A stretch of DNA of 64,000 nt from Psychrobacter raelei (GTDB taxonomy: Bacteria > Pseudomonadota > Gammaproteobacteria > Pseudomonadales > Moraxellaceae): NCBI RefSeq assembly GCF_022631235.3, contig NZ_CP093310.2, positions 1,674,001 to 1,738,000 on the forward strand. Reading direction: 5' to 3'. Of the stretch, positions 16,404-26,259 are shown in pieces. Made by a program: the position numbers and the translations under genes. Each line of letters begins with the position of its first letter. Position 1 is the stretch's first letter. The notes under the pieces were generated by a model. The model was not told the origin of the DNA. It worked only from the letters and a program-made list of their open reading frames with translations, and did no database searches.

Positions 16404-19400
16404 TTACTGTTCAAAAATATATGGTGATTTTGCTTTTCCATCTACTTTAATATTAACGATGAATTTACTTGGTCTGCTTGAGCTAGAGTTAGCATAATCC
16501 AAATCAATCTTTATTGATACAGACTTACCTGCTTTCAACTCATTCCTTACTTCATTTTCCATTTTTTTCCAATCACCTCTATTCAATGTGCGTGCTTGCG
16601 GAACCATATTTATTCTATCACCTGCACCGCCTAATGAGCTTGCAATTAAATGACCACCATCATCCCCTGTTGCATTCTCAGCTTTACCTGTATTTCTTTG
16701 CTGATTGGTATTCCTGTCCATCTTGTTTAATGATAGCTCACCTTCAACCTTATTCACTCGACCTCTACTATCTGTAATATATGTATGCCCGTTAGAAAGT
16801 TTATACTGTCTATTCGGTTTAAATGTTGATTGATTTATAGACCTATCCCAATTACCTTTTGATCCTGCTGGAACACTTATGACAGGCTTAACATCTTCAC
16901 CTTTATTGACCATATTTATTAGATTAGCACCAGATGTTTGAGTCACTAATCCTTTAGATTGCAATGTATTAATAGCGTTCTGTAATACTTGCTTCATTTG
17001 ATTCAGGTTACCTGAAGCTTTTGCTGATTTGTACGCAGCCTTAGCACCATCACCTAACAATGGCACAAGTCCAGCAGAGGCGAATATATAATCTCCAACG
17101 TTTTTAGCTTCAGAAAAACCTTTAATATCTCCAATAATAGGAATAAAGTCAGTTCCAATCAAAATGTATTTTTGATTTCTATTTATAAATTTTCCAAGAG
17201 GTCCATGATTCATCTCCCACGTTTCTCTAGCAAGCTCAGCATTGGTCTTTCTCTTCATGCCTCTACGTAAGTCAGAATCATGATTATCCTCAACCGCCAC
17301 CTTAGCAGTTTCACCCGCATTCACTGCATCGGTGACTTCACCCGTGGTAGAGCCAATAGCTACCCCTGCTAAGGTAGTGATATTGCTAATCGTATCCTTC
17401 TGCTCAGCGGTTAGCTCACTTGGTTTATCTACTTGATATATATACTTAGACAGTAGGGTAGCAGTGACCTCTCCTGAGCTTGCAGATATGCCACCTGTTA
17501 AGGCATCGTTACCTGTGGCAGCACTGACCGCTGCACCTAATAGTGCGTGTGCTAATAGATGTTCAGGGCTACCTTCGCCTGCCAGATTTGTATTATTGGC
17601 AGCATTGTCCAGATCATTCTTTTTAAAATACTGTCCAATTTGATTAGCCACTTGTGGGCTTACTGCTTTGGCGACATATCCAGTTGCACCATTTGTGTTC
17701 GGCCCATATAACGCACTGCTGATACCATCAAACAATAAAGAGTCTTTTTGTACTTTATCAGCTGCTAATGTTTTCTTACGTGCTTTCCCGTAATCTTTAT
17801 TGTCTAATGCTTCTTGTGCTTCATCACGAAGTTTTTGTTCTTTTTTATTAAGCTCAGCCTTTATCTTGCGACGTTCTTGATCAAAAGCTCTCGTAATCTC
17901 AAGATCTGCTTGGACTTTACTACCCACTTTATTAGCATCAAAGCTATTTTTAAGTGACTCATTTAAGCTGTCTTTGCTTGCAGTGGTCACATCAGACTGC
18001 CCTGCCATGCCTGTTACACCAGCTTTGGTTGTTCTGGTTTGACTGTCACCATCACTGCCATAGCCAATACCGTTTAGACTGGCTTCAGGATTGGTATCTT
18101 TGGCTTTACCAATACTAATACCAGCAGCTATCGCTTTAGCATCATAGTTGATATGGTTTTGGATATCTGAGGTCTCTATGCCTTGAGCAAAGACGGATTT
18201 GTTATCCTCAGCACTGGCTGTGGTGTATGCAGCTCCTTTAATGACACCTTTACCCCCAACATTTAAGTCTGCTTTCTGCGTATAAATAGCCGTTTGTTCA
18301 GTGACTGCGGCATAATCGGCATCAATGTTAGTCTTACCGCCATTAATAGATAGGCTGTTTGCTTGGGCATTGCCTGATAGGTCTATATCTGCACTAAACC
18401 CTGCGTTCTTTTGTTTGTTATCATAGACGTAGGTATCTTGTAGACTCTCCATGTTTAAGTCGCCAGCAACTTGTCCAGTAAGCTCATCAGTAGTGAGCAC
18501 ACCCCCTGTTATATTGACATCATTACCGATATCAAAGGTAGTGGTGCCTCCAACATTAATATGGCTATTGGCATAAGTAGTGCCGTCACTATTGGCATGT
18601 CCTTTAGCACCACTGGCATTGGCGGTGATACCAAAGCTTGCACCCTCGCCACTTGGGTTGGTAGAGGCATATACACCCGCTCCAAAGCTTGAGCTTTTGT
18701 TGTTGCTACGGGTCTGCTCGTTTTGGGCAACTCCATTGATATTAAAGTCGTTGTCGGCTTTAAATAAAGCATTGTTCGCAACGCTAATATCACTGCCCTT
18801 AATGTTAATATTGCTGTCTTTGCCACCACCTGTTGCGATAAGTGCCAGATTATTGGTGGTGATACTTGAGCCTTGGCTTTGCTCATTATAGCTTTGTGAG
18901 TTTGCTTGTGATTTGCTACTACCTATTGTGGCTTGTATACGTGTGTTGCCTACATCTTTTAGGTTGCCTTCGCTTAGGGCATTTAGCGCTTGACTGCCTT
19001 GTTCATATAAGGCTTCGGCTTTAAGTCCTGCACTGATGGCAGCCAAGCCTTTCATGCGAGGGCTGCTGGTATTGCCTGCGGCATCGATAAGCTTGTCGAT
19101 GTTTTGAGCACTATCAACTAGGGAGTTTGAGACGGAGACGGTAAGACCGCTTTGTTTGAATCTCTGTTCGCTTTGGTTAGCATAGACGTCCATGACGTTG
19201 TCAATGTCGATGTCACGGGCTTTGATAACAGTGTTGCCTCGGTCTTTATCAGTGATGTCTTTACCACTGTCCTCGCCCATTCCTGCAATGAGATGACTGC
19301 CGGTTTGTTGGTAGTGATTACCCGCTTCTATGATAAGGTTGCCGTCTATTGCGCCTATGGTGCTTGCGGTGTGGGTCAGGGCAGTTTGGGTGTTGTCATT

Positions 19401-20189
19401 TTCTGTTTTTTGTTTACCTAGGGTTAAGCCAAACCCGCCTGAGCTAAAGACGCCTGATTTCTTAGTGCTGCTCTCACTGGTTGTGCTTGAGGTGTTTTGT
19501 GCCGCTAGGATGTCAACATTATTGCCAGCTTTTAGGTAGGTGCCATGGTCACTGATGGCATTGGTGGCGGTTAGGCTTAGGTTGTTATCGGCATCCATGA
19601 TGATTTTGTCGCCTTGGATGTCATTGCTAATCGCTGTATCGCTTTGAGAGTCAAATCGGTTTTGGGTGGTGGTTTTACTTAAGAAGCCTCTGTTAGTGGT
19701 CTTATTGGCTGTGCTTAGGTTTTTGGTGTGACGTCCTTCGGTTAGGGTGATGTCCTTACCGGCTTTTAGACCAACTGTGCCATTATCTGAGTTAATAGTG
19801 ACAGCTTTGCCTGTGCTTTTACCACCAGAGATAATAGTAACATTGTCAGTACCTGTGATACGGCTACCTATATCACGGGTTTCACCTTGTTTAAAGTAGT
19901 TGTTAGCATCACTGACAGCATTGGTTTGGTAGCCAGTATTAACAGCATTAAGGTGGGTGTCTCCTTTGGTGTTGATACGGGTACTACCGCCTTGGTTGTC
20001 CAGGATGCCTGCATCAAAGGTGGTGTTGCCACCAACATTGGCATTAAAGGTGATAAGTGGGTTGCCGTTTTCGTCTGTTTGACCTTTAAGGGTGTCACCA
20101 ACATAGATACTGGCAAGCTGACTGATACCGGTTCGACTGCCAAAGCTTAAGCCTTGTGCCGAGCTGGTGCTGTTGTAAACACCCCATTC
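16404..20189 (-). pseudogene. cdiA: cdiA/filamentous-haemagglutinin gene, 5' truncated, with endonuclease toxin tail
   Basis: The frame is open for 1,261 codons from a TGA at 20190-20192 but has no start or signal peptide there; the first obvious ATG is at 19598. The body consists of haemagglutinin-type repeats (NVTIISGGKSTGKAV, NLIIEAGNHYQQTGSHL, TTFDIGNDVNITGG), then the pretoxin domain ending VEDN (17283-17294). The tail of about 290 residues ends in a DNA/RNA non-specific endonuclease-like domain (DDGGHLIASSLGGAGDRINMVPQ; Endonuclea_NS_2 type). The two-partner-secretion domain and cdiB are absent, so this copy cannot be exported as it stands. Upstream there is only about 70 bp before a core-gene terminator, which suggests loss of the 5' end by deletion. 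Confidence 0.78.
17283..18421 (-). repeat. Pretoxin repeat, copy 2 (within cdiA)
   Basis: Partner of 14777-15920. It lies inside the larger cdiA remnant and ends at its VEDN boundary, after which the sequence switches to the endonuclease toxin tail. The two copies are direct repeats about 2.5 kb apart. Recombination between them would delete the endonuclease tail and its immunity gene and join the orphan toxin to cdiA. Confidence 0.85.
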
Positions 20190-20261
20190 TCAATACAACA
20201 TCTTCGTCTACTAATTAATATATTCTCGTACTGCAACGCTTATAATTCGTTTAATATAAAA

Positions 20262-20295
20262 AAACTGCGTTGCCTTAATAAAGACAACGCAGTTT
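20262..20295. terminator. Bidirectional terminator at the island/core junction
   Basis: An 11-bp perfect stem, AAACTGCGTTG (20262-20272) and CAACGCAGTTT (20285-20295), with flanking A and T residues. It terminates the peroxiredoxin gene on the minus strand and marks the right limit of the accessory region. Confidence 0.85.
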
Positions 20296-20335
20296 CATAA
20301 CACTTGGCGTTTTGTCACTTAAAAATCAGCGTGAT

Positions 20336-20863
20336 TTATTTCTGGCTTTTTAAGTACTCTAACATAGTATCGGCATCTGATACTTCAAATGGATCAGTTG
20401 GGCAGTTGTCATCGAAACCTGGCTCCATAAATACTTGTTTGATTTCTTTATTATCGACATACATCGAATAACGCCATGAACGCATACCAAAGCCTAGGTT
20501 GCTCTTATCAACCAACATACCCATTTTACGAGTGAACTCACCGTTACCATCAGGCAGCAAGAAAACATTTTCACGGCCTTGCTTCAAGCCCCACTGGTAC
20601 ATAACAAACGCATCGTTTACTGATACGCAAACAACCTCATCTACACCTAACGCTTTGAACTCATTGTAAAGCTCTTCGTAGCGCGGTAAGTGACTGGTCG
20701 AACAGGTTGGTGTAAAAGCACCCGGCAAGGAGAACACAACTACTTTTTTATTGGCAAATAACTCATCTGTGGTTAAGTCATACCATTTAAATGGATTTTC
20801 TCCACCGATAGATTCGTCACGGACACGAGTTTTGAAGGTTACATCAGGTACATGGGTAATCAT
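20336..20863 (-). CDS. Prx5-type peroxiredoxin
   Basis: 175 residues from the ATG at 20863, which has a GGAG site just upstream; a longer frame from a TTG at 20875 would overlap that site and is less likely. The peroxidatic cysteine lies in [21 protein letters not shown], the Prx5/AhpE-type signature. Other conserved parts are [14 protein letters not shown] and [11 protein letters not shown]. It reduces hydrogen peroxide and organic peroxides in the cytoplasm, probably with glutathione or glutaredoxin. First clear core gene after the island. Confidence 0.9.
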   Translation of the reverse strand: MITHVPDVTFKTRVRDESIGGENPFKWYDLTTDELFANKKVVVFSLPGAFTPTCSTSHLPRYEELYNEFKALGVDEVVCVSVNDAFVMYQWGLKQGRENVFLLPDGNGEFTRKMGMLVDKSNLGFGMRSWRYSMYVDNKEIKQVFMEPGFDDNCPTDPFEVSDADTMLEYLKSQK

Positions 20864-21056
20864 TCTTATCTCCAATTTAGGTTTTGTGTTTTTGTTGTCG
20901 AATTACTGCGGTTATATATTAACAGTTTTAACAGTCTGGGTTCAAATCTTTAGGGCATACCTTATTTATCAGGCTATAATACCCTCTGTGTTTTTCTCAC
21001 AAGTATCGCCTTCACAGTTTTGAACCTTAACCTCTTTTTTGATATAGACTGATATT

Positions 21057-22583
21057 ATGCCTAAGCCAGACTTATCTCGCCTTGATATACCAGACTCGGA
21101 CAATATCGACTTTGATACCCAAGACATAAAAAGCGAGATGCTCATCGATCCGATTGACGATGAATTAGAAAATACCGTGCTTAGGCTCAGTGATTATTTA
21201 GCAGCCGTTGAGCTGGTGGTTAAAGAAACGTTTCGCCACAGCGTTTGGGTCAAAGCTGAGATTCGTAATTTATCCAGCAAAGGTGGACATTATTACTTTG
21301 AGTTGGCTGAAAAAGATGACGAGGGCAAAGTTATTGCCAGTTGCCGCGGTAACTTATGGCGTTTTAAAGCGGCCAGAGTATTGACCAAGTTCGAGCGCGC
21401 CACCGGCATGAAGCTTGACAGAGATGTCACTGTTTTACTCAATGTGAGCGCCACCTTCCATCCTTTATATGGCTTTTCGCTAGCCATTAATGATATAGAT
21501 CCCAGCTACACTTTAGGCGATTTGGCGCGTCAATATGCCGCCATGCTTGAGCAGTTAAGCGCTGAAGGACTCTTGAATTTAAATAAGCAAGTCCCGCCAC
21601 CATTTGATATCGAGCATGTGCTGGTTATCGCCCCTGAAAAGGCCGCCGGTCTGGGTGATTTTCAAGCTGATGCCAATAGGCTTGAGGACACAGGTGCCTG
21701 TCACTTTCACTATCATCACGCCACTTTCCAAGGCAATCATGCCCCCAAAGAGATCCGCCATGCCATTACCAAAGGCATGCTTGTCTTCAAAAAACAGTAC
21801 GAGCGACTGCCCGATGTCATGGTCATTATCCGTGGTGGTGGCGCCGTTGGTGACTTAGCCTACCTTAATGATTATGAATTGGCCGCTTTGGTTGCTGAGC
21901 AGCCCATTCCCGTCTGGGTCGGTATCGGTCACGAGCGTGACAATGTCATCTTGGATGAGGTAGCGCACACCAGCTTTGATACCCCGTCTAAAGTCATTGC
22001 CGGTATCACCAATCACCTTGCCAGCCTAATGCAGCGCACCCAAGACTATGCCGATGCCATTCAACACATCAGCCAGCAGCAGCTTAATCAAGCGGCAATG
22101 GCCACCGAACGTCAGTTTAGCACCATTCAAAATTCAAGCAGCTATAACCTGCAGCGCTGGCAACACTTAAGCGACTCGCATTTTAATAGCATCAAGCAGC
22201 ATGCCAAGTTTGAGCTTCGTGAAGCAAGTATGACGGCCAAAACCAATATGCAGCGTATCCAGCAGCTAAGCTATAGCCATTTATCTCGTGCCAATGCGTC
22301 AATGAACAGCCTGTATCAAGCCCTCAAAAATAGCAGTTATAAACGACTCGATGATGCTGAAAGGCAAGTACGTTATTACCAACAAGTGGTCTTAATTCAG
22401 AACCCAGCCCGCTTACTTGACCAAGGCTATGCGTTTGTCCAAAACTTGGATAATAAATACCTAAGCTCGGTAGCTACTGTTGAAAAAGGTGACTTTTTGA
22501 AGATTGCTATGAGTGACGGTGAGCTCAAAGCGGTGGTCTATGAGGTTACCACACTTCCAAATGTTGAATCTGACCAAAGCTAA
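21057..22583 (+). CDS. xseA: Exodeoxyribonuclease VII large subunit
   Basis: 508 residues. After about 38 residues of acidic extension comes the OB-fold tRNA_anti-type domain (LRLSDYLAAVELVVKETF, VWVKAEIRNLSSKGGHYYFEL). The catalytic domain contains DVMVIIRGGGAVGDLAYLNDYELA and PVWVGIGHERDNVILDEVAHTSFDTPSK, and a coiled-coil C-terminal region follows. The enzyme degrades single-stranded DNA processively in complex with XseB, encoded 79 bases downstream. Slightly longer than the E. coli protein (456) because of the N-terminal extension. Confidence 0.95.
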   Translation: MPKPDLSRLDIPDSDNIDFDTQDIKSEMLIDPIDDELENTVLRLSDYLAAVELVVKETFRHSVWVKAEIRNLSSKGGHYYFELAEKDDEGKVIASCRGNLWRFKAARVLTKFERATGMKLDRDVTVLLNVSATFHPLYGFSLAINDIDPSYTLGDLARQYAAMLEQLSAEGLLNLNKQVPPPFDIEHVLVIAPEKAAGLGDFQADANRLEDTGACHFHYHHATFQGNHAPKEIRHAITKGMLVFKKQYERLPDVMVIIRGGGAVGDLAYLNDYELAALVAEQPIPVWVGIGHERDNVILDEVAHTSFDTPSKVIAGITNHLASLMQRTQDYADAIQHISQQQLNQAAMATERQFSTIQNSSSYNLQRWQHLSDSHFNSIKQHAKFELREASMTAKTNMQRIQQLSYSHLSRANASMNSLYQALKNSSYKRLDDAERQVRYYQQVVLIQNPARLLDQGYAFVQNLDNKYLSSVATVEKGDFLKIAMSDGELKAVVYEVTTLPNVESDQS

Positions 22584-22662
22584 TTGATGCTTATTGACTC
22601 TTTTGCTCTTATCTTAATGCTTAATATATTGTAAATCTATCAACCCCTATAAGGACTTTATT

Positions 22663-22986
22663 ATGGCCACACGTACCCGCAAAAAAACCACGCCAAAAAC
22701 ATTTAAAGAAGCCTATCAAATTCTAAAGATTAATGCCGAAGAGCTGCAAAACTCAAATGAGCCCGATATTGATAATCTGATGAATACCGTAGAGCAATCT
22801 ATCGCCGCTTATAAAGTATGCCAAGCACGCATTGAAGCGGTACAGCAAGCACTTGATGCAGCCTTTGATGAAGATGGGACAACCGCTGATTTGCAAAAAA
22901 ATGCAGACCCTGCTTTAAAGCCGGATGCAAAGACAAACTCAGATCAAGAGGTACAGACTCAAGTTTCTGAGGAGGATGCTGAATAA
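22663..22986 (+). CDS. xseB: Exodeoxyribonuclease VII small subunit-like
   Basis: 107 residues. The N-terminal 75 or so (TFKEAYQILKINAEELQ, PDIDNLMNTVEQSIAAYKVCQARIEAVQQAL) have the helical hairpin of XseB, which lines the XseA coiled coil. The acidic C-terminal 30 residues look like a non-conserved tail. Position directly after xseA supports the call. An AAGG-like site (ATAAGGAC) precedes the ATG. Confidence 0.8.
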   Translation: MATRTRKKTTPKTFKEAYQILKINAEELQNSNEPDIDNLMNTVEQSIAAYKVCQARIEAVQQALDAAFDEDGTTADLQKNADPALKPDAKTNSDQEVQTQVSEEDAE

Positions 22987-23079
22987 GGGGCAACGATATT
23001 GGATGATCAGTCGTTTTAAAAGCGTCATCGACATGACCAAGTTTTATTATCTATTTGTCTTTTGAGTACCCCACTGCCC

Positions 23080-24273
23080 ATGAATATTTTAATTGCCCCT
23101 GACTCATTCAAAGAAAGCTTAGACGCCATTGGTGTGTGCCGTGCTATTCAAGAAGGGTTTAGCCAAGTTTATCCTGAAGCCAATTACACCCTATTACCTT
23201 TAGCCGATGGCGGCGAAGGCACCTCTGAAGTATTGTCTTATGTACTCGATGGACAGTGGCGAGAGATTGACGTGCATGATCCGTTAATGCGCGCCATTAC
23301 CGCCAAATACTTGCTCACCGCTGATGCCACTGCCGTTATCGAGATCGCTGAAGCTTGCGGACTGCATTTATTGGCAGATCATGAGCGAAATCCACTCATC
23401 GCCAGCAGTTATGGCGTGGGAGAAATGATCCTCGATGCCATTAACCAAGGGGCAAAGCAGATCTTAATTGGACTTGGCGGCAGTGCGACCAATGATGCTG
23501 GCACAGGTATGCTACAGGCTTTGGGCGTTAAGATCTTAGATGCGTATGGCAAGCTGTTGCCGCCAGGGGGTGCCAGCCTTATTCATACTCACAGTATTGA
23601 CCGTACCGCGCTACATGTATTGTCTGATATCAAGATCACTGTCGCCTGCGATGTGACCAGCCCGCTATGTGGCTCTACGGGTGCCAGTCATGTCTTTGCA
23701 CCACAAAAAGGGGCTACCCCTGAGCAAGTGCTAAGCTTAGATCAAGCTTTATCGCATTTTGCTGATGTGTGTCAAACCCAGAGCATCTGCGCCGATAGCT
23801 GCCGTGTCTCTGCAGGCGCAGGTGCAGCAGGTGGACTTGGCTTTGGGCTAATGGCTTTTTGTGCCGCTGACTTAAAATCCGGCTTTGATACCATTGCTGA
23901 TGCGGTGGCCCTAGACAAGCACTTGACCACAGCAAGCTTAGCCATTACCGGTGAGGGTAAGCTTGACTCACAGACTGCTATGGGTAAGGTGGCCAGTGGC
24001 GTGGCCAGACAAGCTCGAGCACATAATGTACCGGTAATGGCAATTTGTGGTAGTGTGGATCGTCATTATTCGTTACACTCAAAGCCGAGTGCCAGCGTTT
24101 GTGCTGACTCTAATGCCAAAGCATTTGCCATGTTACCTTTTGATGTGGTTGTGCCCAGTATTCAAAAACTAGACAGCTTAGATAAAGTCATGGCTGAAGC
24201 GTATTCTAATGTGGCACATACCGCTTATCAGTTAGCGGTTACTTTAAAAATTGGCCAACAGCTCAACCTATAG
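23080..24273 (+). CDS. Glycerate 2-kinase
   Basis: 397 residues from the ATG at 23080 (MNILIAPDSFKESLDAIGV, the typical N terminus); a TTG at 23062 would add six residues, and neither start has a clear ribosome-binding site. Family blocks include LADGGEGTSEVL, IGLGGSATNDAGTGMLQALG, AGAAGGLGFGLMAF, SLAITGEGKLDSQTAMGKV. It phosphorylates D-glycerate to 2-phosphoglycerate (GarK/GlxK family), feeding glyoxylate-derived or sugar-acid carbon to glycolysis. It stands alone, with no neighbouring glyoxylate genes. Confidence 0.92.
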   Translation: MNILIAPDSFKESLDAIGVCRAIQEGFSQVYPEANYTLLPLADGGEGTSEVLSYVLDGQWREIDVHDPLMRAITAKYLLTADATAVIEIAEACGLHLLADHERNPLIASSYGVGEMILDAINQGAKQILIGLGGSATNDAGTGMLQALGVKILDAYGKLLPPGGASLIHTHSIDRTALHVLSDIKITVACDVTSPLCGSTGASHVFAPQKGATPEQVLSLDQALSHFADVCQTQSICADSCRVSAGAGAAGGLGFGLMAFCAADLKSGFDTIADAVALDKHLTTASLAITGEGKLDSQTAMGKVASGVARQARAHNVPVMAICGSVDRHYSLHSKPSASVCADSNAKAFAMLPFDVVVPSIQKLDSLDKVMAEAYSNVAHTAYQLAVTLKIGQQLNL

Positions 24274-24382
24274 TTTGGTTAACTTTAATGAGAGTTTAAT
24301 GAGCTTTTAATCAACTTTGCCATTGTGTCATATCGCGCCAGCATGACCGCATCAAGCCACTCATGGAAGAGAGGATTGTTCG

Positions 24383-26236
24383 ATGAAAAAACACCCATTA
24401 CCGTCTTATCACAAGCTGGTTACCGCTTTAGCGTTATCCAGCTTATTAAGTTTCGGATTTGGCTCAACTGCGGCGGCTGACACCCAAGCGCTACAGATCT
24501 TTGAAACCAAAACCTTGAAAGCCCTTCCCCCCTCTAGCCAGACAACTGCTCTTAAACCCACGAGCACCACGGCAAGCTTAGATGACACTGCTATATTTTC
24601 ACCCGATACCATTCACCACCCGCTATGGGCAAAAAATGGCATGGTGGCATCTCAAGAAGCACTGGCTTCAGAGATTGGCTTGCAAATCCTCAAAGATGGC
24701 GGCAATGCAGTAGATGCCGCCGTGGCTGTCGGCTTTGCATTGGCAGTCACCTTACCGCGCGCAGGCAATATCGGTGGTGGTGGCTTTATGATGATTTATG
24801 ATGCCAAAACCGGTAAAACTGTGGCTCTGGATTATCGTGAAAAGGCGCCGATTAAGGCATACAAGGACATGTATCTGGGCGCAGATGGAGAAGCAGACGC
24901 TGAGCTGTCTCGCTATCATGGTTTGGCTGTTGGCGTACCAGGTACCGTGGCAGGCCTGGTCACAGCACTTGAGCAATTTGGCAGTATGCCGCTAAGTAAA
25001 GTCATGGCACCCGCCATTGACTTAGCTGAGAATGGCATTGAGGTGACACCTGGCCTGGCTGATTCATTGAACGCCTTAGAGGACAGACTAAAAAAATGGC
25101 CCAGTACGGCTAAGATATTCTTTAAGCCCGACGGCAGTGCTTATGACGTCGGCGAGCGTTTGTATCAGCCACAGCTTGCCGCCTCGCTTAAGCTCATTGC
25201 CAAACAAGGTGCCGATGGATTTTATAAAAGCAAAACAGCACAGCAAATCGTCAAAGCAGTTAATGAAGCAGGCGGTATCATGAGCCTACAAGACTTTGCT
25301 AATTACAAAGCGGTGATGCGTGAGCCTGTACGTGGTACCTACCGCGGCTATGAGATTGCCTCTATGCCACCACCATCATCGGGGGGTGCCCACATTGTGC
25401 AGATTCTTAATATCTTGGAGGGTTATCCGCTTAAGGACTATGGGCAAAACAGTGCCCAGACCATTCATTTAATGTCTGAGGCGATGCAATTGGCCTATGC
25501 AGATCGTGCAGAGTATCTGGGTGATTCAGACTTTATCGATGTTCCCCTATCTGGTATTACTTCTAAGGCTTATGCTCAGAAGCTTCGAGCAAAGATTAAT
25601 CCCAATAAAGCCACCCCTGCCAGCCAAGTTAAGCCGGACAACCCTGTCCCTTACGAAAGCGATGAGACCACGCACTTCTCTATTGTCGATAAATATGGCA
25701 ATGCGGTGGCCAATACCTATACCCTAAACTTCTCTTATGGCACCGGCCTAGTCGCTGAAGGCACAGGGATCTTATTAAACAACGAAATGGATGACTTCTC
25801 GGCCAAACCTGGTACCGCAAATGCTTATGGCTTATTGGGTAATGACGCCAATGCTGTTGCTGCCAGCAAGCGTCCGCTGTCCTCTATGAGCCCGACAATA
25901 GTCTTTAAAGACAATCAGCCTTACATAGTGACTGGCAGTCCAGGTGGTAGCCGTATTATCACCACAGTGACTCAGATAATCTCCAACGTCATTGACCATG
26001 ACATGAACATTGCGGACGCCACTCATGCTCCGCGTATCCATGATCAGTGGATGCCGGATGAAATTCGTATTGAAAAAGCGCTTAATGTGGACACCATCCG
26101 CAAGCTTGAATCCATGGGCCATAAGATATCTCCAAAAGAGACCATGGGCTCTACTCAATCCATCATGGTAACCTCAAAAGGCAAATATGGGGCCACTGAT
26201 CCAAGACAGGTAGATGCTGCAGTAGTGGGCTACTAA
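24383..26236 (+). CDS. ggt: Gamma-glutamyltransferase (glutathione hydrolase) precursor
   Basis: 617 residues with a signal peptide (MKKHPLPSYHKLVTALALSS, cleaved near STAAA-DT), so periplasmic. Large-subunit features include GGNAVDAAVAVGFALAVTLP and GNIGGGGFMMIYD. Autocleavage and catalysis should occur at the Thr in DETTHFSIVD (about residue 430), followed by NAVANTYTLNFSYGTG and the oxyanion-hole segment GSPGGSRIITTV. It hydrolyses glutathione and gamma-glutamyl compounds or transfers the glutamyl group. A GAGAGGA site precedes the ATG. The MsrAB gene converges on it from the other strand. Confidence 0.95.
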   Translation: MKKHPLPSYHKLVTALALSSLLSFGFGSTAAADTQALQIFETKTLKALPPSSQTTALKPTSTTASLDDTAIFSPDTIHHPLWAKNGMVASQEALASEIGLQILKDGGNAVDAAVAVGFALAVTLPRAGNIGGGGFMMIYDAKTGKTVALDYREKAPIKAYKDMYLGADGEADAELSRYHGLAVGVPGTVAGLVTALEQFGSMPLSKVMAPAIDLAENGIEVTPGLADSLNALEDRLKKWPSTAKIFFKPDGSAYDVGERLYQPQLAASLKLIAKQGADGFYKSKTAQQIVKAVNEAGGIMSLQDFANYKAVMREPVRGTYRGYEIASMPPPSSGGAHIVQILNILEGYPLKDYGQNSAQTIHLMSEAMQLAYADRAEYLGDSDFIDVPLSGITSKAYAQKLRAKINPNKATPASQVKPDNPVPYESDETTHFSIVDKYGNAVANTYTLNFSYGTGLVAEGTGILLNNEMDDFSAKPGTANAYGLLGNDANAVAASKRPLSSMSPTIVFKDNQPYIVTGSPGGSRIITTVTQIISNVIDHDMNIADATHAPRIHDQWMPDEIRIEKALNVDTIRKLESMGHKISPKETMGSTQSIMVTSKGKYGATDPRQVDAAVVGY

Positions 26237-26259
26237 TCAGCCACTAATTAAACGAGTAT

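Noticed and set aside
18471..20150. Several open frames antisense to the cdiA remnant
   Set aside because: The cdiA frame has clear haemagglutinin repeats; the antisense frames are repetitive by-products of its base composition.
1..20200. CRISPR array in the defence region
   Set aside because: No series of short direct repeats with equal spacers is visible, and no cas genes are present.
20925..20965. A GGTTCAAATC stretch resembling a tRNA T-loop
   Set aside because: I could not build acceptor, D or anticodon stems around it, so it is chance.
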